This document shows, one piece after another, positions 33,484-41,518 of a stretch of DNA of 64,000 nt. Each line of letters begins with the position of its first letter. The stretch's first letter is position 1. A program made the position numbers and the translations under genes. The notes under the pieces were generated by a model. The model ran no database searches and had not been told where the DNA came from. It saw nothing but the letters and a program-made list of their open reading frames with translations. This DNA is from a bacterium (GTDB lineage Bacteria > Actinomycetota > Acidimicrobiia > Spongiisociales > ZC4RG35), in NCBI GenBank assembly GCA_024638655.1, contig JAHEJW010000002.1:1-64000 (forward strand), read 5' to 3'.

Positions 33484-33518
33484 CTGTTGCCTCCTTCTGG
33501 CACGTGTAGAGACACCAG

Positions 33519-33544
33519 TTACCCAGGCGTTTACAGCTCGAAAC
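33519..33544 (-). promoter_or_regulatory. SigB/SigF-type promoter, minus strand (GTTTCG-N14-GGGTAA)
   Basis: Read on the minus strand, -35 GTTTCG (33544-33539), 14 nt, then -10 GGGTAA (33524-33519), ending 35 bp before the ATG of the glycine-zipper gene. This is the fourth copy of the same promoter architecture in the cluster. Confidence 0.72.
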
Positions 33545-33591
33545 GTGCCTGGGACGGTTCGTGCCGGACGGCTAGGAGCAATGCACTCGCG

Positions 33592-34083
33592 TCAACCCCC
33601 GAGTTTGGCGGCTATGGCGCGAGCGAGATCGGCGACCATCTGATCCGTTCCCGCAGGCTCTTCCGCGAACGCGTCGTTGGCATCCACTGCGAACACCTGG
33701 CCGGCGGCTTTGACCACCAGGGTCACCGGTCCGACGTCACCCGGGTAGAAAGCCTCATCGCCAACGCCGGTGACGTCGGTCGTCCCCCCACGATTGTCTT
33801 CGTAACCGCTCCGGACCCCGTCGAATTGGGCGGCAGGGCCGAACTCGAAGACCTGGACGTTGTCCACGGGGCCGTTGCTGATCTGGAAGTCGCAGTCCCT
33901 GGCGGGGCCTTCCACACCCTCCGACACGGTTCCTCCGAATACCTCCTCGACCATTGCCGCGTCGGCCAATTCACATGGTGATGCGACCGTGCCCGACCCG
34001 TCTTCTCCATCCGAAGACGCCTCTCCGCTCCCGCATGCCACGAGAGTGAGTGCGGCGGCCACAAGGAGATGACTTCTCCGCAT
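33592..34083 (-). CDS. Small lipoprotein (DUF3558-like)
   Basis: The 163-residue lipoprotein has a signal peptide ending in lipobox LVAC (Cys 17), a Ser/Gly/Glu linker, and a domain with two Cys (PCELADAAMVEEVFGG and ARDCDFQIS) as in DUF3558-like actinobacterial lipoproteins. A later VDANDAFAEEP segment and a C-terminal helix complete it. Function unknown, probably surface ligand binding. No strong ribosome binding site is visible. It follows the stress cluster but is not obviously part of it. Confidence 0.72.
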   Translation of the reverse strand: MRRSHLLVAAALTLVACGSGEASSDGEDGSGTVASPCELADAAMVEEVFGGTVSEGVEGPARDCDFQISNGPVDNVQVFEFGPAAQFDGVRSGYEDNRGGTTDVTGVGDEAFYPGDVGPVTLVVKAAGQVFAVDANDAFAEEPAGTDQMVADLARAIAAKLGG

Positions 34084-34173
34084 ACCTCTCCTATCAACGG
34101 CGGGCCGAGACTATACGTTCGGATCGATGTGAAGAGGGCTTGGTTCCCCGCCTCGAGGCCCACCTAGAGGCGC

Positions 34174-35340
34174 TCAGGCCTCGATAGTCGAGATTGCGAA
34201 TGCGGCGACTACTCCGGCGGCTCGTGTCAGGTGATCGATTTGGATGAATTCGTCGCGGGCGTGCATTTCAGAGGCGCTTCCCGGCCCGAACGTCACCGCC
34301 TCGATCCCGGCCTGATTGATGAGGTGACGAACATCGCTCGAATATGGCGTGCCGAACAGGCGCATTTCCTCGCCGTTGGCTTCGAGAGCGGCGCGCATAT
34401 GAGACACGGCAGTGCTCTCTTCACTGATCTCGGCGGGGAGGTATACGCCTTCCTCCTCGGCGATGTCCACGTCGAACTCGCCAGTCACTTCTGTTAGTGC
34501 TTCACGGGTCGTTTCCAGCAGTGCCTCGACTGTCTCTCCTGGGATCATCCGTCGGTCGACGTGTATCTGACACGAGCCCGGGACCATGCTGGGGATCATC
34601 CCGCTGTGGACCATTGTCGGTGTCCAGGTCGGTGAGCCGAGCAGAGGATGAGCACGGGACGGAGCGGAGTCGAGCCGTGAGATCATTGCAAGGACGTCCG
34701 CGAGCCTGGACAACGGGTTGTCTGTGAGCTCCGGCCGGGAAGCGTGGCCGGCTCGGCCTCCGATTGTGATGCGAAGCGTGACCAGACCACGCTGGGCTAT
34801 GCCCAGCTGGAGGTCGGTCGGCTCGAGAACGAGACCAATTGGAGCGACGAAGCCCGCCCGGATCAGCTCCTCGGTTCCCGGCTCCCCGCGCTCCTCACCC
34901 ATGGCGAAGTGGAGGGCTATGCCGTCGGCAACGCCCAGCGACGAGAGCCATTGAGCTACGGCTACCTGAATCGCAAGGCCGCCTTTCATGTCACATGCCC
35001 CGCGACCGTGTACTGCGCTGTCAGCGATCACACCGCCAAATGGGTCGAACCGCCACTCATCGACGTCATCGACGGGGACTGTGTCGAGATGACCGTTCAG
35101 CAAGACCCTGGGCTCGCCAGACGTCCTGACGCCGAGACTGGGGCGTGACTCTTCTCCGACCAGAACGGTCTCGAAGCCACTGCCATGCAGGTCTTCGGCA
35201 ATGGCGAGAGCAAGAGCTCGCTCGTGATGTTCACCATTGACCGAGGGAATCGAGACGTATCTCGAGGTCAATTCGGCGAGTCGGGCCTCTGACAGCTCCG
35301 GACTGTCGGCGGCGCTCTCGTTCCACCTCTCTCGACGCAT
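34174..35340 (-). CDS. M20-family metallopeptidase/deacylase (ArgE/DapE-like)
   Basis: The 388-residue protein has the complete M20 metal set: His and Asp in LNGHLDTVP, Asp in GRGACDMKGG, the catalytic Glu pair in AMGEERGEPG, a metal Glu/Asp in VLEPTD, and a late His in SEMHARDEF. A lid/dimerisation domain with GRAGHASRPELTDN lies in the middle. The family hydrolyses N-acyl amino acids or dipeptides; ArgE, DapE and carboxypeptidase-like activities cannot be told apart by eye. It is divergent from the lipoprotein gene at 35439. Confidence 0.85.
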   Translation of the reverse strand: MRRERWNESAADSPELSEARLAELTSRYVSIPSVNGEHHERALALAIAEDLHGSGFETVLVGEESRPSLGVRTSGEPRVLLNGHLDTVPVDDVDEWRFDPFGGVIADSAVHGRGACDMKGGLAIQVAVAQWLSSLGVADGIALHFAMGEERGEPGTEELIRAGFVAPIGLVLEPTDLQLGIAQRGLVTLRITIGGRAGHASRPELTDNPLSRLADVLAMISRLDSAPSRAHPLLGSPTWTPTMVHSGMIPSMVPGSCQIHVDRRMIPGETVEALLETTREALTEVTGEFDVDIAEEEGVYLPAEISEESTAVSHMRAALEANGEEMRLFGTPYSSDVRHLINQAGIEAVTFGPGSASEMHARDEFIQIDHLTRAAGVVAAFAISTIEA

Positions 35341-35438
35341 CGGGAGTCAAGATAGGCCCGCAGGGCGGCAGTCGCTGGGGCACCGCCCGATTCGATCGTC
35401 TATGTTCCAACCGAGCGGTCAACACCACGGAGGCAGTC

Positions 35439-35999
35439 ATAAAGAACCCCATCGCGCTGCGACGTCTTCTCGCCATCTTGTTGGTCGGGCTACTCGCCGC
35501 CGCCTGCGGAGATGGCGGTTCGTCAGATGAGACGCCTGGAGACGGAAATCAAGCCCAGGACTCCGAATCCAGCGGGGACGACGCAGCTGCTGGTGACTTC
35601 GACACTCCGGATATCGATGCGGCCAGCATGCCGCCCCCGGGCGAAGCCCGGGTCGAAGTCGACGGGGAGACGTTTGTCTTCAAGCAGACCGACATGCTGG
35701 AGGGGCCCTTCACCTGCGAGGTGAGGGAAGACGGCGTGACCATCAACTTTCAATCCGATCGTCACGACTTGCTCCTCCAGGGAGCGGTCACTCCGTCGGG
35801 GGGCCTCATAATCACGACCACGGTCTCCCCGGAGGAGTCGGACAACAAGTACACCGCTCAGAGCGCCGGGGGTGTCGGAGCGGCTGCGGCTCAGACACCC
35901 CACGTGGTCTTCGTTGGACGTTTCGATTCATACCCCAAGGATGATCCAGCCTCCTTATCGGATGCGGGCACGGGCACCATCGCAATCACTTGTCCCTAA
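35439..35999 (+). CDS. Small lipoprotein, probable ATA start
   Basis: The first canonical start codon in frame, TTG at 35478, lies inside the hydrophobic core of the signal peptide and would leave only nine residues before the lipobox Cys. Reading upstream, the frame encodes a perfect lipoprotein signal (KNPIALRRLLAIL, then LAAAC) starting at an ATA (35439) with GGAGG 5 nt upstream. Extended to this point the protein has 186 residues: the signal peptide, an Asp/Ser/Gly linker and a small beta-rich domain with VEVDGETFVFKQTD and one Cys pair. It could be a real AUA start or an ATG with a one-base error. Function unknown. Confidence 0.65.
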   Translation: MKNPIALRRLLAILLVGLLAAACGDGGSSDETPGDGNQAQDSESSGDDAAAGDFDTPDIDAASMPPPGEARVEVDGETFVFKQTDMLEGPFTCEVREDGVTINFQSDRHDLLLQGAVTPSGGLIITTTVSPEESDNKYTAQSAGGVGAAAAQTPHVVFVGRFDSYPKDDPASLSDAGTGTIAITCP

Positions 36000-36015
36000 C
36001 CGGCTCGGACTCCCC

Positions 36016-36657
36016 TCAGCCTGCTACGGAAAGGGCCAGCAAGAGCTGACCTGCGTAGTAGAGAGGGAGCCCGAGCAGCTTGTTCGCATATGACGCGATA
36101 ACAAATCGTTCCCTGGCCACGAAGAGATCCGAGACATAGAAGAGGATTGCTCCCGACAGGATGAGCGGCGTCCAACCCTCCCCACGAGTGCCGACGGCCA
36201 GCGAGACCATGACGCTGATGACGATGACGTAACCCAAAACGGGACCCCTCATGTCGGCCTCTATGTGGGGCATGAGCCAACGCAGCACGACCACCGCGAT
36301 CATTACAGACCCGGCCATCGCCACCAGCCACCAGGCAGTGGAAACTCCCAGCACCAAGAACGCAACTCCGTAGGCGACATGACCCAAGAGAAACGCCACC
36401 AAGCCTGCCAGGAAGAAGACCTTGTTCTCGATCATCAGAAACACGTCACCGGCCATCGATAGGGCCAGCCCGGCAAAGACCCATGTCCCGTAGCCGCTTC
36501 CCAGCGCACCCGAGCCGACAGCGACAAGTATGAACCCGAGCGAAGCTGCCGGTTTGCCTGAGTACACCGCCGGCCGAGAATGAAAACGCTCTCCGTAGAG
36601 AGTCGTGATCAGACCTGCTCCAGTGAGCACCGCTCCTGCAACCAAGGTCGTCGTCAT
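36016..36657 (-). CDS. YhhN-family membrane protein (lysoplasmalogenase-like)
   Basis: The 213-residue protein has eight hydrophobic helices with the YhhN signature elements: SGKPAASLGF in helix 2, LALSMAGDVFLMIENKVFFLAG with the conserved Asp, LLGHVAYGVAF, and FYVSDLFVARERF. Characterised relatives (TMEM86, YhhN) hydrolyse lysoplasmalogens or related lysolipids. The ATG at 36657 starts the first helix; an upstream open stretch to 36744 looks non-coding. It is convergent with the ATA-start lipoprotein. Confidence 0.78.
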   Translation of the reverse strand: MTTTLVAGAVLTGAGLITTLYGERFHSRPAVYSGKPAASLGFILVAVGSGALGSGYGTWVFAGLALSMAGDVFLMIENKVFFLAGLVAFLLGHVAYGVAFLVLGVSTAWWLVAMAGSVMIAVVVLRWLMPHIEADMRGPVLGYVIVISVMVSLAVGTRGEGWTPLILSGAILFYVSDLFVARERFVIASYANKLLGLPLYYAGQLLLALSVAG

Positions 36658-36773
36658 TTGGGCCCCTGTCCGTTCCCCGGATTTCTCGTTAGATGGCGGA
36701 ACGTACCTCCGAGCGGTGAGCCTCGAAGCGTTTGGCTGCGTCAAGTCGACTTCGAAGGGAACCGATTCATCCC

Positions 36774-38051
36774 ATGATGCGTCGGACAGATATGAGGATC
36801 ACCGGGATAGTTGTGTTGCTAGGCCTTGCGGTCGCCTCCTGTGGTGCCCCCGAAATCGGTACGCCGACGACGCCTGAGCCCACACCTACGACCACCACCC
36901 TCATCTCGAACGATCCTTCAGCCGACCTCGATGCGGCAAGGGAGCGATGGCGCGAATCGGGCCTCGACACTTACTGGTATCGGCTCGTCGACGACTGCGG
37001 CGAGTGTGACCCGCAGAGCCGTCTGCCCCGGACAGTCGTCGTTTGGTCCAGTGAGGTCACCGGGCCGAGACAGCAGACAGTCGAGTCGCTGTTCGATGAG
37101 ATCGAGGCCGCGATCGAGCAGGGTCGCACCGTCGAAGTCGTGTACAACGGCAACCTCGGCCATCCGGTCGATATCGGGATCGACATGCAGGACAGAGCCT
37201 TCGACGGGGGTCACCACATCTTGATAGAAGACCTGGTGGCAGGCTTACCAGGCGACGACATGGCGACCGCTCAGCTCGAGAATGCACGCGACTTATGGGA
37301 GTCGACGAGGCCGGAGGCCTACGAGTTCTACACCTCGATACATTGCAACTGTGAGCTAGACGGCACCGTCTGGACGAGAGTCGAAGGTGAGCGAATAGTG
37401 GATTGGAGCGTTGAGTTCGGCGCAGACCCGGAGACGTCGATCTCCCCGATCACTATCGACATCATGTTCGAGGACCTGGCCGAGATGGTGTCGCTGGCCG
37501 AAGGGGTAGTCGAGGAAGGCGTTCGGTTCACGGGGTCGGCTGCATACGACCCGCAATTCGGTTTCCCTGTATGGGTTGGTCTGAACATCGAGGTCCTCGA
37601 CCCCGCTTCCGAGCTGGCTGAGCTCCCTCCACGTCTGGTCTTCTCGATCGAAGATTTCACGCCAGTCGAGGTGAACGGGCCTGAAGCACTCGGTGCACTC
37701 GAAGAGGCTCGAGAGCTGTGGGAAGCAGAAGGACCATCGGACTACCGGTATGAAATGACCATCCACGACCTCGAGAATGCCTCCTTTACCGACCCATTTG
37801 TCGTCACCGTCTCGGCGGGAGCCGTAGTGCGGGTCGAAAGCCGGGGCCAGGTGGTCGATGACTTGCCTGCTCCTGTGCTGACCGTCGACATGATCTTCGA
37901 CCTGATCGCCCGGCGGGCTACAGACGGTGACTTCGTGGATGTGCTCTACGACACCAAGCTGGGGTATCCGGTCTTTGTCGCCATGAGAGAGGCTGAAACG
38001 GAAGGCTCCGTGCAGATCTTCTCGATCGAGCGACTCACCCAGCTTCCCTAG
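36774..38051 (+). CDS. Lipoprotein with three tandem DUF6174-like repeats
   Basis: The protein of about 425 residues has a lipoprotein signal (lipobox VASC) and a Thr/Pro linker. Three repeats of about 120 residues each open with a (D/E)-AR-x-x-W segment: ARERWRESGLDTYWYRL, ARDLWESTRPEAYEFY, AREL WEAEGPSDYRYEM. Each later contains an LGxPVxI/V strand pattern (LGHPVDIGI, FGFPVWVGL, LGYPVFVAM). This resembles the DUF6174 family, usually a single domain. Cys residues occur only in repeats 1 and 2. The start could also be the ATG at 36792. A candidate terminator lies at 38217. No enzymatic role can be assigned. Confidence 0.7.
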   Translation: MMRRTDMRITGIVVLLGLAVASCGAPEIGTPTTPEPTPTTTTLISNDPSADLDAARERWRESGLDTYWYRLVDDCGECDPQSRLPRTVVVWSSEVTGPRQQTVESLFDEIEAAIEQGRTVEVVYNGNLGHPVDIGIDMQDRAFDGGHHILIEDLVAGLPGDDMATAQLENARDLWESTRPEAYEFYTSIHCNCELDGTVWTRVEGERIVDWSVEFGADPETSISPITIDIMFEDLAEMVSLAEGVVEEGVRFTGSAAYDPQFGFPVWVGLNIEVLDPASELAELPPRLVFSIEDFTPVEVNGPEALGALEEARELWEAEGPSDYRYEMTIHDLENASFTDPFVVTVSAGAVVRVESRGQVVDDLPAPVLTVDMIFDLIARRATDGDFVDVLYDTKLGYPVFVAMREAETEGSVQIFSIERLTQLP

Positions 38052-38199
38052 CCGATACATCGGCGCAGCAGGAAGCTCCGGGAACAACAAACCGTGCGCA
38101 ACCGCCTGTGAACCGGGCAGAGACCGGGGCCCGATTCGATCTGAGGGTCAGAAACGCCAAGCGATTCTTTCGAGATGATCGTGTAGGAAGGATGAGACA

Positions 38200-38298
38200 A
38201 TGAGAACAAGCAAGAATCGGCGAGCCTCGCTCTGGGTCGCCGACCTTTTCTCTTCGGAGGCCGTCGGCTTCAGGTCAACTCGACCGGGCGACAGGTGA
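38200..38298 (+). CDS. Possible 32-codon ORF overlapping a terminator
   Basis: An ATG at 38200 has AAGGA 7 nt upstream and opens a 32-codon basic peptide (beginning MRTSKNRRASLW). It overlaps the hairpin at 38217-38249 and the 3-prime end of the convergent HtrA-like gene. It could be a leader or chance ORF; only the ribosome binding site supports it. Confidence 0.2.
   Translation: MRTSKNRRASLWVADLFSSEAVGFRSTRPGDR
38217..38249 (+). terminator. Candidate terminator after the three-repeat lipoprotein
   Basis: Arms TCGGCGA and TCGCCGA (7 bp) around a 13-nt loop are followed by CCTTTT on the plus strand. It lies 166 bp after the lipoprotein stop and just before the convergent HtrA-like stop at 38270. 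The loop is large and the U-run short, so confidence is moderate. Confidence 0.45.
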
Positions 38299-39265
38299 GA
38301 GAGCGAACCTTCCCCGATCGCAAGACCTCCAGCTCGAACTCGACATCGATGAGGTCGCCGGTCATCAGCGCCTGGAGGTCCTTCACATCTTGAAGGGGAC
38401 GGCCGCCACCCCGGACGATGATGTCTCCGGGACGCACACCGGCACGCGCGGCAGGACTCCCTTGCACGACCTCAACGACCTCGATGCCGTGGTCCTGGGA
38501 AACCGAGCGAGCCATCTTCGGGGGAAGTGGCCGAGATCCTCCGGCTACACCGAGGTAGGCCCGACGGACACGGCCGTCTTTGATGAGCGCGGCGATGATC
38601 CATTTGGTTGCCTCATCTATCGGAACGGCCAGACCCAGGCCCTGGCCGACCATGGGCCCGACCAACGCGGTGTTGATCCCTATTACATGAGCGTTCGAGT
38701 CGGCCAGAGCGCCGCCGGAGTTACCTGGGTGCAGGGCGGCATCGGTCTGGATCACATTCTCGACCAGACGACTCGCTCTCGAATTGCCGGCGGTGATCGA
38801 CCGTCCCAGTGCGCTGACCACACCCGCAGTCACCGAGCCCGAGAACCCGAGAGGGTTTCCGACGGCCACAACCAACTGCCCGACCTTGAGATTGGACGCA
38901 TCGCCGAGAACCGCCGCTCGGCCCTCGCCGTCGCTCAACTCGAGAACTGCCAGATCTGATAACGGATCGCGGCCGACAACATCAAAACCGGCCTCCCAGC
39001 CGTCGACGAAAGTGGCCGCCCCCCGGTCCGAGCCCTCGACAACATGAGCAGAGGTGATCACGAATCCGTCGTCGGAGATGACCACACCCGAGCCGGCTCC
39101 ATTCTGGAATCCGCTGCGTCCCGGTCGCCTGATCGAAAGCGCCACGACGGAAGGCAGGAGACGTTCGGCGACGGAGGTGACGACCTGCGAGTAGGCGTCG
39201 AGGGCTTCCGACTCGGCGTCGTTGTTGAAACCGATCGGGATGGCCGGCTGGCCCATCGATCTCAT
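38270..39265 (-). CDS. HtrA-like serine protease with PDZ domain, no signal peptide
   Basis: The 331-residue protein has a trypsin-like domain with the catalytic triad H74 (TSAHVV), D104 (SDLAVL) and S183 (GNSGGAL), and a C-terminal PDZ domain (about 235-325) with YLGV and GSPAARAGVRPGDII. It has no N-terminal signal peptide or membrane helix, unlike most actinobacterial HtrA/DegP proteins, which suggests a cytoplasmic protease or one exported by another route. The start choice does not change this, since the frame upstream shows no hydrophobic leader. It follows the patatin gene on the same strand with a 39-bp gap. Confidence 0.85.
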   Translation of the reverse strand: MRSMGQPAIPIGFNNDAESEALDAYSQVVTSVAERLLPSVVALSIRRPGRSGFQNGAGSGVVISDDGFVITSAHVVEGSDRGAATFVDGWEAGFDVVGRDPLSDLAVLELSDGEGRAAVLGDASNLKVGQLVVAVGNPLGFSGSVTAGVVSALGRSITAGNSRASRLVENVIQTDAALHPGNSGGALADSNAHVIGINTALVGPMVGQGLGLAVPIDEATKWIIAALIKDGRVRRAYLGVAGGSRPLPPKMARSVSQDHGIEVVEVVQGSPAARAGVRPGDIIVRGGGRPLQDVKDLQALMTGDLIDVEFELEVLRSGKVRSLTCRPVELT

Positions 39266-39304
39266 TGTCCGATTATCACGCGAGAGCCGCCTTAGGGGAG
39301 GGGC

Positions 39305-40171
39305 TCAGACTGTGGCAAAAGCCAGCCGAGCCACGGTTGCGGCGTGATCGGCGATGTCGGACGCTGCTTCGGGTCGGCGGCGCGGATATCCCCGGGCGAT
39401 CTCGCTGATGTCTGCCGAGGGCTCGACCACGACAGTCTCCACACCCAGGGCCTGCAACGCCTGAACTTCGTCGGCCAGGCGGCGTCTCGCGTTGCGAGCG
39501 AAGAGACGACCCGAAGGACGACTCATCGGTGCCGAGATGATGGCTCGATCGACACGGGCGTCCGCCAGGAGGTCGGCGTGAGTCGAAGACCTCACTCCCC
39601 CATCGACGAACAGATCATCGCCTATCGACCTTGGTCGGAACATGCCCGGTACCGCCGAAGACGCCTCGACGGCAGCGGGAACCGGAACGTCATGGCGATC
39701 TCTTCCGAAGACAACCACGTCGCCATCGGGGATCTTGACTGCGGGTACCCACAGCCCGTCGGGCCATGTGTCGAAGGTATCCATCCCGGGCAGGTCGGCC
39801 AACCACGAAGTCGGGAAGAGCCCCGGGGGCAGGATGCCGGCCAGGGCGAGGGTGACACCGTCCCCACCGGGAAGGAGATGTCTGGCCATCCCAGCCGACA
39901 GTGGAATCAGGCTCTTTCGTGCCGCCTTGAGCTCGGCCAACATCTCCTTGCGCTGTTCCTCGGTTGGCGGACGTGTCGCCATCCGGTAGAAGTCGTCCAG
40001 GTCGACCCCGGCCCGGATGGTGGCGGCCAAGCTGGCACCGGCGGACGTGCCCAGGATCAGATCGGCGCTCGAAGGATCGAAGGCTTCCTCGTTGCGAAGG
40101 GTCTGAAGGACGGCGGTGTGAAACACCCATGCGGTTGCGCCACCTGCACCGAGAACCAGGGCCGTTTTCAT
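39305..40171 (-). CDS. Patatin-like phospholipase
   Basis: The 288-residue protein has the oxyanion motif GAGGATAW near the N-terminus, the nucleophile S43 in GTSAG, and the catalytic Asp D190 in FVDGGV, so the Ser-Asp dyad is intact. Family members hydrolyse acyl esters of phospholipids or act as esterases. There is no signal peptide, so it acts in the cytoplasm. GAGG precedes the ATG. It lies between an AraC-type regulator and the HtrA-like gene on the same strand. Confidence 0.83.
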   Translation of the reverse strand: MKTALVLGAGGATAWVFHTAVLQTLRNEEAFDPSSADLILGTSAGASLAATIRAGVDLDDFYRMATRPPTEEQRKEMLAELKAARKSLIPLSAGMARHLLPGGDGVTLALAGILPPGLFPTSWLADLPGMDTFDTWPDGLWVPAVKIPDGDVVVFGRDRHDVPVPAAVEASSAVPGMFRPRSIGDDLFVDGGVRSSTHADLLADARVDRAIISAPMSRPSGRLFARNARRRLADEVQALQALGVETVVVEPSADISEIARGYPRRRPEAASDIADHAATVARLAFATV

Positions 40172-40216
40172 CTCGCCTCACCGAACAAAGGACAGGTCGA
40201 TGTCATTCCACCCCGT

Positions 40217-41137
40217 CTACGCAGCAGCGCGGTAGGCACCCGGTCTGACGCCCATCACTCGCAAAAAGGCATTGGAAAAGGCCGCCTCCGTCTGATAACC
40301 GACGAGACGCGCTGCCGCGGCCACCGAAATGCCCTCTTCTCTGAGTTGGCGCGCCGCCAGGTGGATCCGCCAACGCGTCAGATAGTCCGCCGGTGTCTCC
40401 CCAACTGAGTCTCTGAATCTCGTGAAGAAGGCCGATCGAGACAATCCCGCTACCCGGGCGAGTTCTGCTGCCGTCCACGGATAGTCGGGGCGTCGGTGGA
40501 TCTGCCCGATGGCCTCCCGAATCCCCGCATCCTTGAGCGCGCCAAGCCATCCACCTTCTCCGGGCTCGAGATCCCCGACATAGGCACGCAGAATCAGCAC
40601 GATTAGCACGTCGGTCAGACGTGCGACCACCGTCTCGCTTCCTGGTGTGGGATTGTCCACCTCGTCCGCGATCAAGCCAATCAGAGTCTCGGCCACGCTG
40701 ACGATGCTTCCCTTTTGGTCCCTCACATGAATCATCGGGGGAAGCATCGAGAAGACCGGGTGTGCCTCGCCGGACTCGAATGAGATGTGCCCGCAGATGA
40801 GAGAGGTTCGGGCCCCCTCACCGTCGACCACCAACCGCCCCATTCCACCGGAGCTGGTGGCTGCAAGCTCCGTTATCGGCCTGTGGGACGAGTCGGGAGC
40901 ATCTGTGATCAAGTGGTTGTCGCCGAAGGGGAATACGACCACGTCCCCTGGTTCGAGCTGTATGGCATCTCCGCCATCGACCAGTCGAGCCCAGGGGTTT
41001 CCTTTGACGACGGCATGGAAAACGCCCTTCCTCATATCGCCTGATTCCACCCCGAAAGGGGCCGCCAGTTTGGCGCGGGAGAACACGGAGCCTTCCATGC
41101 GGACCGAACGAAAGATATCGGTGAGTGCGTCAGTCAT
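40217..41137 (-). CDS. AraC-family regulator with cupin domain
   Basis: The protein of about 306 residues has an N-terminal cupin (about 20-190) with PGDVVVFPFGDNHLI, and a C-terminal double helix-turn-helix of AraC type: WTAAELARVAGLSRSAFF and ISVAAAARLVGYQTEAAFS. The family often controls a divergent oxidoreductase or transporter gene; the nearest divergent gene is a small membrane protein at 41245. The ATG at 41137 is chosen because the cupin begins there. Confidence 0.83.
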   Translation of the reverse strand: MTDALTDIFRSVRMEGSVFSRAKLAAPFGVESGDMRKGVFHAVVKGNPWARLVDGGDAIQLEPGDVVVFPFGDNHLITDAPDSSHRPITELAATSSGGMGRLVVDGEGARTSLICGHISFESGEAHPVFSMLPPMIHVRDQKGSIVSVAETLIGLIADEVDNPTPGSETVVARLTDVLIVLILRAYVGDLEPGEGGWLGALKDAGIREAIGQIHRRPDYPWTAAELARVAGLSRSAFFTRFRDSVGETPADYLTRWRIHLAARQLREEGISVAAAARLVGYQTEAAFSNAFLRVMGVRPGAYRAAA

Positions 41138-41244
41138 GGTTTCGTCGGACTTAACAATATGAATTCTGGACTTTCGCCTATTCAGATGTCCCAAGTGAGA
41201 GACTACGTTCTAAAAGGAGCGCAGTCAACGACGAGGAGGATTCC

Positions 41245-41511
41245 GTGTCCAAGGTCTATCTGGCGACAGCCGCCAATTTCTTTCTGCCCGGTGCGGGGTA
41301 TCTCATTGCTGGTGTCAAGCGAGGCCTGGCCGTGTTGTGGCTCGTCGGAGTCATCGGCCTCACCTACGTCGAGTTCGGAATCCGTGAGCCGGAGCCGACT
41401 CTCTACGGAATCATGTTCGCCAGCGTGCTCATCATGAACATCGCCTTTGCGGTAGACGTCTACCGCATCGCACGGGCCGAGGTCTCGCAGGGTTCCCCCA
41501 CCCTGGCCTGA
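41245..41511 (+). CDS. Small membrane protein
   Basis: The 88-residue protein has three hydrophobic segments (about 5-22, 27-43 and 52-72). GTG start with GAGGA 4 nt upstream. The N-terminal FFLPGAGYLIAGVKRGLAVLW pattern recalls small proteins of unknown function in Actinomycetota, but no named family is assigned. It is divergent from the AraC-type gene and convergent with the LLM oxidoreductase. Confidence 0.6.
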   Translation: MSKVYLATAANFFLPGAGYLIAGVKRGLAVLWLVGVIGLTYVEFGIREPEPTLYGIMFASVLIMNIAFAVDVYRIARAEVSQGSPTLA

Positions 41512-41518
41512 GGCCCGC

